DNA of 15,093 bases. Origin: JABIBT01 sp964471565 (GTDB lineage Archaea; Nanobdellota; Nanobdellia; SCGC-AAA011-G17; PNOQ01). The stretch covers positions 1 to 15,093 of the forward strand of contig CAYYFK010000014.1 of assembly GCA_964471565.1 (NCBI GenBank). Direction: 5' to 3'. A program made the translations under genes and the position numbers. The notes below the pieces were generated by a model. The model saw nothing but the letters and a program-made list of their open reading frames with translations, was not told where the DNA came from and ran no database searches. This document shows, piece after piece, positions 6,403 through 13,707 of the stretch (the stretch's first letter is position 1; the number at the start of each line of letters is the position of its first letter).

Positions 6403-8170
6403 AAAAAACCAATTCATACTAGGAATTTCATGCTATTATCACGACGCATCGGCAGCACTATTAAAAGATGGGAAAATAGTAGCGGCAGCAGAAGAAGAAA
6501 GATTTACTAGAAAAAAGCATGATACAAATTTCCCACTTAATTCAATAAAATATTGTTTAAAAAAAGAAGGAATTACAATAAATCACGTTGATCATGTCGG
6601 ATTCTATGAAAAGCCCTTTCTAAAATTCGAAAGAGTTTTATCTCAACATTTAGAAAAATTTCCAAGAAGCATGAAAACATTTCTAAGCTCAATGCCATCT
6701 TGGTTAAATGAAAAATTGAGAATAGTTAAAACAATAAAAAAGAAACTAAAATACAAAGGAAGCATTTTATTTATAGAACATCATCTAGCACACGCAGCAA
6801 GCACATTCTTACCAAGCCCATTCAAAAAAGCAGCAATTATAACATTGGATGGAGTAGGGGAATGGGCAACAACGACCTATGGATTAGGAGAAGGAAAAGA
6901 AATAGAACTAATAAAAGAGATAAGATTTCCTGACTCAATAGGACTATTATATTCTACAATAACTGCCTATTTAGGATTTTCAGTAAACAACTCAGAGTAC
7001 AAAGTTATGGGGCTTAGTCCATACGGAGAAGGAGATAAAGAAAAAAATCCATATTATGAAAAACTAAAAAAAGTAGTTGACATAAAAGAAGATGGAAGCT
7101 ATAAATTTGACATGAGTTATTTCAAGTATCATTACAAAGACAGAATGCCATCTAAAAAGATGTGTAAACTTTTTGGAGGGCCAATTAGAAAAGGAGAATC
7201 AGAAGTAACACAAAAACATAAAGATATAGCTGCGGCACTTCAAATAGTAACAGAAGAAATAATTACAAAGATATTAAATCATCTTCACAAAGAAACAAAA
7301 TGTGATAATTTAGTATTTTCAGGGGGAGTAGCTCTAAACAGTGTATATAATGGAAAAATATTGAACAATACTCCTTTCAAAAAAATATGGATTCAACCAA
7401 ACGCCTCAGACGGAGGAACAAGCATTGGGGTTGCTTCATACATATACAATGTAATTCTAGACAATGAAAGAAGTTATCAGCTAAAGGATGCCTTCTTAGG
7501 ACCAGAATATTCAAAAGGGGAAATAAAATCATTTCTAGATAAAAATGACATAAAGTATTCCGAATTTAAAGATGATAAAGAGTTAGTAAAAACAACTGCC
7601 AAATTGGTCGCAGATAATAATGTTGTTGGATGGTTCCATGGGAGAATGGAATGGGGTCCAAGAGCATTGGGTTCTAGAAGTATTTTAGCAAATCCATGTA
7701 ATCCAAATGCTCAAGAACTACTAAATACAAAAGTAAAACATAGAGAGAAATTTAGACCATTTGCTCCAGTTGTATGCGAAGATGACGCTCTAACGTATTT
7801 TGAATGTGATAAACCAATTCCAGAACCTACAGACTATATGCTTATGGTTTACCCAGTAAAAAAAGAATGGCAAGATAAAATTCCTTCAGTAACTCACGTA
7901 GATGGATCAGGGAGATTACAAACAATACGTAGACCACAAAATCCACTTTATTACGACACAATCAAAGAATTCGGAAAACTAACAAAGATTCCAATCCTAA
8001 TAAACACCTCATTTAACATTAGAGGAGAACCAATAGTTTGCACCCCAAGAGATGCATATAAATGTATGATGGGAACAGGCATAGATTACTTAGTTATGGA
8101 TAAATACTTAATCAAACGAGAAGAGAATCCTAGAGATATGTGGGATAGTGAAAAATACGCAATAGATTAA
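6395..8170 (+). CDS. NodU/CmcH-family carbamoyltransferase
   Basis: A 591-residue protein that would transfer the carbamoyl group from carbamoyl phosphate, via carbamoyl-AMP, to a hydroxyl, here probably on a surface sugar. The N-terminal ASKHA/Kae1-like domain shows ILGISCYYHDASAAL (about 8-22), the metal-binding HHLAH (129-133), LDGVGEW (151-157), KVMGLSPYG (203-211) and SGGVALN (309-315). The C-terminal Carbam_trans_C domain shows GRMEWGPRALGSRSI (416-430), KFRPFAP (452-458) and TSFN near 543-546. Length and motifs match active family members. The small membrane ORFs before it, and the SGNH and DUF5989-like genes after it, form a neighbourhood also seen with bacterial NodU proteins. The start overlaps the HNH stop by 8 bases. 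The acceptor is unknown. Confidence 0.95.
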   Translation: MTKKNQFILGISCYYHDASAALLKDGKIVAAAEEERFTRKKHDTNFPLNSIKYCLKKEGITINHVDHVGFYEKPFLKFERVLSQHLEKFPRSMKTFLSSMPSWLNEKLRIVKTIKKKLKYKGSILFIEHHLAHAASTFLPSPFKKAAIITLDGVGEWATTTYGLGEGKEIELIKEIRFPDSIGLLYSTITAYLGFSVNNSEYKVMGLSPYGEGDKEKNPYYEKLKKVVDIKEDGSYKFDMSYFKYHYKDRMPSKKMCKLFGGPIRKGESEVTQKHKDIAAALQIVTEEIITKILNHLHKETKCDNLVFSGGVALNSVYNGKILNNTPFKKIWIQPNASDGGTSIGVASYIYNVILDNERSYQLKDAFLGPEYSKGEIKSFLDKNDIKYSEFKDDKELVKTTAKLVADNNVVGWFHGRMEWGPRALGSRSILANPCNPNAQELLNTKVKHREKFRPFAPVVCEDDALTYFECDKPIPEPTDYMLMVYPVKKEWQDKIPSVTHVDGSGRLQTIRRPQNPLYYDTIKEFGKLTKIPILINTSFNIRGEPIVCTPRDAYKCMMGTGIDYLVMDKYLIKREENPRDMWDSEKYAID

Positions 8171-8171
8171 A

Positions 8172-9269
8172 ATGAAAAAATCCAAAGCATTGATTATTAA
8201 TTTAATTCTTTTATTTGTAGTTTGTTTAGTTTTTCTAACGATACTAGAAATAGTGTTAAGAGTAACAGAAGAAGAATCAAAAACAAATGAATTATTAATT
8301 TTTGATAATGAAACACTATATTTAATGAGACCAAATCTAGAGTATCATCTAATAGAAGGAGAGTTAGATTACAATGTAAAAACAAATAATGATGGTTTTA
8401 GAGATATAGATTTTGAAAATTATCTCTACAAAAATGAAATAATTCTAAACCTGGGAGATTCTATGACTTATGGAAAGGGAGTAGAAGTTGAAGAAACATT
8501 CTCAAATCTAATAGAGGACCAAACAGAATATTCTGTTCTGAATTTAGGAGTAAGTGGATTTGCAACCTTTCAAGAATACTATATTGGAGAAAGATATGCT
8601 AAAGAATATAAACCAGACATTATAATCCTGAATGTTTTTTACGGAAATGATTTAGCTGAAAACCTTGGGATAATAAACAGGACTCTTCAAAAAACGGAAG
8701 ATAGTGTTCAAGGAAGGGCAGCAACAAAAGATAGACACTCGTACACTACATTTGAGAAAGTAAAAACATTCTTCAGAGAAACTTTAGGTCTAAAATCATA
8801 TTTATTCTTAGCACAAAGATATGATAATACAATGAGAAATTTTAATTTCAAGCCTCCTATAAGGGTTAATTCATTCACACTAAAAATATTTGACAAAACC
8901 AAAGAAGATGATACAGAATTAAGTGAAGCATATGAAAAGACATTCATAAATATAGATAAAATAAATGATTTGGCAAAAGAAAATAACGCAGAATTTATTG
9001 TTGTATTAATGCCACCTAGGTTTCAAGTAAGAGATTCTGAATGGGAAGACACCATAAACCAATATACGATAGGAGACGAAAACTTTATAAGAGATTTGCC
9101 AAACCAAATATTCAAAGAGTATTTCAAAGAAAAAGAGATTAACTATGTCGATTTGCTCCCATCATTTATGGAAGTTTCAGATGGCACATATTACTACAAT
9201 TATGATGGCCACTGGACAAGTAAAGGGCATGAGTTAGCAACAGAACAAATACTAACTAAAATAAAATGA
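8172..9269 (+). CDS. Membrane-anchored SGNH hydrolase or acyltransferase
   Basis: A 365-residue protein with one N-terminal membrane segment (about 7-29), so the catalytic domain should lie outside the cytoplasm. SGNH blocks are visible: GDSMTYG with nucleophile Ser97 (95-101), the block II glycine in NLGVSGF (124-130), block III YGND with Asn159, and block V YDGHWTSKG with Asp345 and His347. The D-x-H-W form recalls AlgJ/AlgX-type O-acetyl-handling enzymes, so it could be a glycan O-acetyltransferase, a deacetylase or another esterase; the sequence does not decide. It begins one base after the carbamoyltransferase stop and overlaps the DUF5989-like gene by ATGA (9266-9269), which points to coordinated production with that module. 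Confidence 0.88.
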   Translation: MKKSKALIINLILLFVVCLVFLTILEIVLRVTEEESKTNELLIFDNETLYLMRPNLEYHLIEGELDYNVKTNNDGFRDIDFENYLYKNEIILNLGDSMTYGKGVEVEETFSNLIEDQTEYSVLNLGVSGFATFQEYYIGERYAKEYKPDIIILNVFYGNDLAENLGIINRTLQKTEDSVQGRAATKDRHSYTTFEKVKTFFRETLGLKSYLFLAQRYDNTMRNFNFKPPIRVNSFTLKIFDKTKEDDTELSEAYEKTFINIDKINDLAKENNAEFIVVLMPPRFQVRDSEWEDTINQYTIGDENFIRDLPNQIFKEYFKEKEINYVDLLPSFMEVSDGTYYYNYDGHWTSKGHELATEQILTKIK

Positions 9270-9424
9270 AAAACAAATCATTATTAGGAGAGGCATGGGG
9301 TTTCTTGAAAGAAAGAAAGGCATGGTGGTTAGCTCCAATAATAATTTTATTAATCATTGTAGGAGTATTAATTATTTTTGGCTCAAGCAGCAGTCTATCT
9401 CCGTTTATATATGCATTATTCTGA
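9266..9424 (+). CDS. DUF5989-like small membrane protein
   Basis: A 52-residue protein. A short polar N-terminus (LLGEAWGFLKERKAWW) is followed by LAP and one strongly hydrophobic segment (about 22-38). It ends SLSPFIYALF. This is the recognisable pattern of DUF5989 proteins, which are about 50 residues long, have a W-x-FLK-x-RK start and a PFIY-x-LF end, and occur beside NodU carbamoyltransferases, SxtJ and SGNH genes in bacteria. The function is unknown; a membrane subunit or scaffold for the carbamoyltransferase is a guess. The start overlaps the SGNH stop (ATGA), which supports coupled translation. Confidence 0.85.
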   Translation: MKNKSLLGEAWGFLKERKAWWLAPIIILLIIVGVLIIFGSSSSLSPFIYALF

Positions 9425-9436
9425 AGGGGTTAAAGA

Positions 9437-10309
9437 ATGGATAAAGTTGGGGAAAAAGTTCAAAATTTTTATAATGAAACTCCTTTTCCAGATTATGAAC
9501 TAGAAAGATTTAACTCAAAAGAAGATTTAAAAATTTCTGCATGGCCTTTTTCAAATATTTTATATATGAGCATACCTGAAAATGCTTCATTAATAGATGT
9601 TGGAACAGGAACAGGTCAATTATCTGCACTTTTATCATTAAAGAGAAAAGAAGTATATGGGATAGATTTCTCAGATAGCTCACTAAATAAAGCAATTGCA
9701 CTAAAGGAAAAATTAAAATTAGATTCACTAACCTTGAAAAAAATAGATATAACCGACAAAGAACAGGTAAATAGTATAGGGAAGAAATTTGATTACATGC
9801 TATGTACTGGAGTTTTACATCATACTGGAGATGCATATGGCTCATTTGAGAATATAATGAAATTAGTAAAGCCGGGAGGTTACGTTGCAATCGGACTCTA
9901 TAACAAGTATGGAAGAATCCCATTAAAAATAAGAATCTTCTTAGCAAAAACTATTTTCAAAAATAATAATAGAATAAAGGATTATTTTATCAAGTTACAA
10001 ATCGGAGATGTAAAAGACAAAGAGAGAGCAAGGGGTTGGTGGAACGATCAATATCTTCACCCCCACGAAACAACTCACACTGTTGGAGAAGTTCTAAAAT
10101 GGTTCAAAAAACATAATATAGAACATATAGAAACACTTCCTTCCTGTAAACTTTCAGGTTCAGCAGATTCAGAAGTAGCAGGAGTATGGAATGAAACTGG
10201 GGAAAAATACCCAAAGATATTAGTAAGATTCTACAAACAATTGACGTGGATATGGAAAACCCATAAAGAGGGAGGATATTGGGTAACCTTCGGTAAAAAA
10301 AGAGACTAA
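9437..10309 (+). CDS. Class I SAM-dependent methyltransferase
   Basis: A 290-residue protein that begins with a VQNFYNETPFPDY segment, a head found on a group of uncharacterised methyltransferases. The SAM site follows: LIDVGTGTG (about 52-60), the acidic GIDFSD end of strand 2 (about 75-80), TGVLHHTGD (about 124-132) and VKPGGYVAIGLYNKYG (about 144-159), which resembles UbiE/COQ5-type enzymes. It is the last gene of the operon, 12 bases after the DUF5989-like gene, and has only a weak GGGG site 7 nt before its ATG. Within this locus a sugar hydroxyl or carboxyl acceptor is plausible but not shown. The protein appears cytoplasmic. Confidence 0.85.
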   Translation: MDKVGEKVQNFYNETPFPDYELERFNSKEDLKISAWPFSNILYMSIPENASLIDVGTGTGQLSALLSLKRKEVYGIDFSDSSLNKAIALKEKLKLDSLTLKKIDITDKEQVNSIGKKFDYMLCTGVLHHTGDAYGSFENIMKLVKPGGYVAIGLYNKYGRIPLKIRIFLAKTIFKNNNRIKDYFIKLQIGDVKDKERARGWWNDQYLHPHETTHTVGEVLKWFKKHNIEHIETLPSCKLSGSADSEVAGVWNETGEKYPKILVRFYKQLTWIWKTHKEGGYWVTFGKKRD

Positions 10310-10318
10310 ATAGATAAA

Positions 10319-10328
10319 TTTTATAAAT
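10319..10328 (+). promoter_or_regulatory. TATA box for the capsule-type glycosyltransferase
   Basis: TTTTATAAAT lies 23 nt before the ATG at 10352 in the short gap after the operon. This marks an independent transcript start despite the shared direction. Confidence 0.6.
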
Positions 10329-10351
10329 CCTAGTCAAAACTTCTAAGACAC

Positions 10352-11758
10352 ATGAAAAAAATAAAAAACATTCTTTTTATATCTAATGCAATTCAATTTG
10401 CAGAAAGAACATATCCCTTCGGAAAAAGACTAGAAAAAAAGGGATATAAAATCAAATATGCAACGTATTCTAAAGAATGCATGGATTATTTCAAAGAAAA
10501 AGGAGTAGATGCCACATTTATCTTAGATGATATTTTGAGCTTTAATCCAAAACATAGATTAAATGATTATCTTGAATACTATGAAAAAAAGTACGACATT
10601 CCAAGTATGAACCTACTTTTATTGGGAGATAAAAACTACTCTAGAAAAGGAAGAGAAAAGGCATTAATCGGATTAGTTCAACATTTTAAATTTTGGGAAG
10701 AATACTTCAAAACTCACGATATTGATTTAATTATTGGAGGAGTTGAAAGATTCATAAACGAAGTTCCACGTGCGGTAATCAAAAAAAACGGAGGAGTGCA
10801 CTTATCAGCAAAAACACAGCCACTTCCAAATACATTCACAATTTCTCCAGACCATATAGGCAGAATCTATTTACTAGATAAATATTGGGGAAAAAATCAA
10901 GATAAACCACTAACTGAAGAAGAAAGGGAATGGGCAGAAAATTATATGAAAGAAACAATAGAAAAGAAGAAAGGAGTAAATTTGGTTTTAATTCCTCCTT
11001 CAATAAATTTAGATAATGTTAAACTAACTCTAAAAAGATCTTACATAAATTTAGTAAAAGAAAAGATGAAGAATCCTTATGCAGATTTATTCAAAATAGC
11101 AAAAGAATTGGGAGCAAGATCGGTAAGAAGAAAATTTACAAAACTCTACTATGAAAAACCAGTAGAAGGGGAGAAATTTGTTTACTATCCATTGCATAGG
11201 GCTGCAGATGCAGCTATCTTAGTAAGAGCACCTCAATACGCAAATCAATTTGCTTTTATTCAAAACTTATCTAATCACTTACCAATCGGTTACAAACTTT
11301 ATGTAAAAGAGCATCCAAATGGGGCAGGAGAAACTTCATTAAAAGAATTAAAAAAACTGAAAGATTCTCCAAACGTAAGATTATTACAGCCTCAAATTAG
11401 TAGTCATGATCTTATAGAAAAAGCAGACTGTGTAATAACAATAAATTCAAACGCTGGATGGGAAGCAATGCTGCATCAGAAGCCAGTTCTAACCTTTGGA
11501 ACTTCTTTTTATGATAACTCAGGGTTAGTTTATCCATTAAGAGATTTTTACAAATTTGGTCCGTTATTCAAAGAGGCATTAAGTAGTAAATTCGATCGTG
11601 AAAAATTATTAAGATTTATAATTGCGTTAAAAAAATCTGTACGACCAGGAAATTTCCAATTCATAGGAAAACTAGAAAAGAACCTTTATGATGAAGAAAA
11701 CTTAGATTTAGTAACAGAAGGAATAATAGACCATATAAAAGAAATAGAAAAAGATTAA
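10352..11758 (+). CDS. Capsule polysaccharide synthesis protein, KpsS/KpsC-like GT-B
   Basis: A 468-residue protein related to the Capsule_synth (PF05159) group, whose best-known members are capsule KDO transferases. The N-terminal domain opens with KNILFISNAIQFAERTYPFG (about 5-24), and IDLIIGGVERF (about 124-134) resembles the first Rossmann half. The C-terminal half has FVYYPLHRAADAA (about 276-288), YVKEHPNG (about 317-324) and the signature NSNAGWEAMLHQKPVLTFG (365-383) followed by TSFYD. These are the donor-side motifs of this fold. No membrane segment is seen. The presence of NeuC/NeuA-type genes nearby makes a CMP-activated ulosonic acid a possible donor, but this is inference. It has its own promoter. 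Its stop codon overlaps that of the convergent sulfotransferase in the palindrome TTAA. Confidence 0.8.
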   Translation: MKKIKNILFISNAIQFAERTYPFGKRLEKKGYKIKYATYSKECMDYFKEKGVDATFILDDILSFNPKHRLNDYLEYYEKKYDIPSMNLLLLGDKNYSRKGREKALIGLVQHFKFWEEYFKTHDIDLIIGGVERFINEVPRAVIKKNGGVHLSAKTQPLPNTFTISPDHIGRIYLLDKYWGKNQDKPLTEEEREWAENYMKETIEKKKGVNLVLIPPSINLDNVKLTLKRSYINLVKEKMKNPYADLFKIAKELGARSVRRKFTKLYYEKPVEGEKFVYYPLHRAADAAILVRAPQYANQFAFIQNLSNHLPIGYKLYVKEHPNGAGETSLKELKKLKDSPNVRLLQPQISSHDLIEKADCVITINSNAGWEAMLHQKPVLTFGTSFYDNSGLVYPLRDFYKFGPLFKEALSSKFDREKLLRFIIALKKSVRPGNFQFIGKLEKNLYDEENLDLVTEGIIDHIKEIEKD

Positions 11759-12663
11759 ACGTCTAAATTAATTCCAAATTTCTCATTTACTCTTCTTTGT
11801 AAGTCTCCAAGTTGTTCTCTAATATATTCAACTTGTTTTTCAGTTAAATGTAATTTCCAATCTCCAACAACCCCTTTCCTATAATGGCTAGTCAAAGATT
11901 GTTCTCCTCTTTCTCTTTTTTTATAATCAGATTCCTTACTGATGGTTGTTCTTTTTCTAAAGGAGCCTTCTTCAATAATTTTTTCAACAATTTCATCTCC
12001 ATTATCAACTTCTAAATATTCCAAAATGTCTTTAACAACTTTATTTTGATTATGAGTCATATATTCATAAGTAAAACAGTGTATCTTTCCAGAATAATTC
12101 AATAAAGCTTCATACTCTAATTTTATTCTATTAACAAAATATTCCATTAGAACATCAGAAACTTTTTCAGAATCAGGAAGTCTTCCTTTTCTGACTTGAT
12201 GAAAATGCCAAGAAACAATTCTATCTTTAGCATCCCTTAATATACATAATTTTTTTACATCTGGGTAATATCTATCTATCAAATCTAAACAAAGTAAATA
12301 CTCTCCGGTTTTTTCACCAAGTATTTTTTTAGTTCTGTGTTTAGTACAATATTCATCATATCTTTTCATAAACATTTCATTAAACTCTTCCCTAGAAACC
12401 TTGAATAAGAAAGGAACTAAATCTGCAAAGAATCCTTGATGAACTCTATTAGTAATTTCAGCAAACTTTACTCCACCATCGGCATCTATTTTCTTTAAAT
12501 TATCAAAAATATGTCCCTCTTCAATTCCATCTTGTCCCCTAGGTAAGGAAGGGATACAATCAACTTCTGGATGAGAATTCAACAAACCAGTAACCCAATA
12601 GGTACCTGCCTTTGCAGTACCAATAACCAAAAAATCCGGGCCCCTTATTTCTTTATTATCCAT
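11755..12663 (-). CDS. PAPS-dependent sulfotransferase
   Basis: A 302-residue protein of the Sulfotransfer_1 type that moves sulfate from PAPS to a hydroxyl or amino group. The 5'-phosphosulfate loop is GTAKAGTYWVTGLL (about 15-28; the usual PKSGT appears as AKAGT). The 3'-phosphate site is LCILRDAKDRIVSWHFH (about 139-155), with Arg143 and Ser151. GEKTG lies at about 116-120, and the C-terminal RKGVVGDWK (about 262-270) matches the family RKG-x-x-GDWK. No signal or membrane segment is seen, so it probably acts on cytoplasmic glycan precursors. It is second in a leftward pair, 33 bases after the deacetylase. CysC at 4488 provides its donor. Its acceptor is unknown. Confidence 0.92.
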   Translation of the reverse strand: MDNKEIRGPDFLVIGTAKAGTYWVTGLLNSHPEVDCIPSLPRGQDGIEEGHIFDNLKKIDADGGVKFAEITNRVHQGFFADLVPFLFKVSREEFNEMFMKRYDEYCTKHRTKKILGEKTGEYLLCLDLIDRYYPDVKKLCILRDAKDRIVSWHFHQVRKGRLPDSEKVSDVLMEYFVNRIKLEYEALLNYSGKIHCFTYEYMTHNQNKVVKDILEYLEVDNGDEIVEKIIEEGSFRKRTTISKESDYKKRERGEQSLTSHYRKGVVGDWKLHLTEKQVEYIREQLGDLQRRVNEKFGINLDV

Positions 12664-12696
12664 TTTTTATATGTAGCTCCATCCAATTCTTAAAAC

Positions 12697-13611
12697 TTAC
12701 TCTTTAGGAAAATCATTGGCATCAAATCTTGATATCTTGAAAGGATTAACTTTTCCTTCATTTTCTTTAAGCTCCACAGTAACTGCACTAACATAATTTA
12801 ATTTTTTCAACATTTCAATAGCTTCCTCAGTATAACTTCCATTTGGATATGAAAAAGAGTCTATCTTTCCAAATTTATCTCTTAAAATTTTTGTAGATTT
12901 CGTAATTTCTTCTTCTTGTTCCACCTTATCTAATGAAGCTAATTGTTTATGAAAATGACTATGACTTCCAAATTCCATTCCATTTCCTATCATCTCTTTA
13001 ATTTCCTCTTCAGACAAAAATAACTCCTTACAAAACTTTTCTTCTTCAAAACATTCAGAAAATAAATCATTCAACAATTCATCCTTAAGTGAAAAAGGCA
13101 TAACTCCTAAATTTTGTTTTAGATTAGCTGTTAAATTATCATCAAATCTTCTTTTAGGGTTTATTCTGAACTCGCCATGAATTCTATACTTTTCAAAGAT
13201 CTCATTTCCCTTACTTTTAAAAAATTTATTTGCAAGTTCAGCCATTTTTTCACTTCCTAACTTATCAAGTAAAAAATGAACCTTGTGCACATGAGGAACT
13301 TTAAAATCTGTTAAAGTTTGAGAAATAAGATAAAACATACCAGAAATACCCTTTTCTTTCAAAACGGGATAAACATTTTCATAATGATCTTTCAAACCAT
13401 CATCAAAAGTTAACAAACAAGAGTTTTCAGGAATCTCTCCTCTTCCATTTAAGTAATCAACATATTGGCTCATCGAAATCATATTAAACTTTTTACTCAA
13501 GTAATCTACCTGGAATTTAAAATATTTAGTCAAAAATCCCTTTATGCTAGGATAAGGAGTATTTGGCATATCTCTAACATAATGGTAATTCACAATTGTA
13601 AGATTTGTCAT
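12697..13611 (-). CDS. Polysaccharide deacetylase, NodB domain
   Basis: A 304-residue protein of carbohydrate esterase family 4 type. The first NodB motif is LLTFDDG (Asp70 and Asp71 in the numbering used here). The metal-site motif is GSHSHFH (His217 and His221, an HS-x-x-H pattern), and a later FSYPNGSY segment occupies the motif 3 position. An insert of about 90 residues separates motifs 1 and 2. It would remove an acetyl group from an N-acetyl sugar. There is no signal peptide, so it may act on cytoplasmic precursors, unlike secreted chitin or peptidoglycan deacetylases. The frame extends to a TTG at 13623, but the ATG at 13611 is preferred: it lies 23 nt from the leftward TATA box, against 11 nt for the TTG. 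It is the first gene of the pair with the sulfotransferase, which suggests N-deacetylation before sulfation (inference). Confidence 0.88.
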   Translation of the reverse strand: MTNLTIVNYHYVRDMPNTPYPSIKGFLTKYFKFQVDYLSKKFNMISMSQYVDYLNGRGEIPENSCLLTFDDGLKDHYENVYPVLKEKGISGMFYLISQTLTDFKVPHVHKVHFLLDKLGSEKMAELANKFFKSKGNEIFEKYRIHGEFRINPKRRFDDNLTANLKQNLGVMPFSLKDELLNDLFSECFEEEKFCKELFLSEEEIKEMIGNGMEFGSHSHFHKQLASLDKVEQEEEITKSTKILRDKFGKIDSFSYPNGSYTEEAIEMLKKLNYVSAVTVELKENEGKVNPFKISRFDANDFPKE

Positions 13612-13634
13612 AATAATGGACAAAAAAGGCAGAG

Positions 13635-13644
13635 ATATATAAAG
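13635..13644 (-). promoter_or_regulatory. TATA box for the deacetylase/sulfotransferase pair
   Basis: The minus strand reads CTTTATATAT, ending 23 nt before the ATG at 13611. It shares the string TAATCTTTATA with the divergent neuC promoter. Confidence 0.6.
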
Positions 13645-13660
13645 ATTACTAAAGATTACT
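13641..13660 (+). repeat. Perfect tandem 10-bp repeat between divergent promoters
   Basis: AAAGATTACT occurs twice in direct tandem. The first copy overlaps the BRE/TATA region of the leftward promoter. The inverse string AATCTTT recurs at 13674-13680 in the neuC promoter. It could be an operator or simply a duplicated promoter element. Confidence 0.6.
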
Positions 13661-13677
13661 ATTGAACCTTCATAATC

Positions 13678-13686
13678 TTTATAAAT
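13678..13686 (+). promoter_or_regulatory. TATA box for the neuC-neuA pair
   Basis: TTTATAAAT lies 21 nt before the ATG at 13708 and has TAATC just upstream, as in the divergent promoter. Confidence 0.6.
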
Positions 13687-13707
13687 TAATCAGAGCCCTC
13701 CTCACTA

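Noticed and set aside
9510..9947. 145-codon open frame on the minus strand
   Set aside because: It lies wholly inside the methyltransferase at 9437-10309, which has clear SAM motifs. Its Leu-rich translation shows no recognisable domain and it has no promoter.
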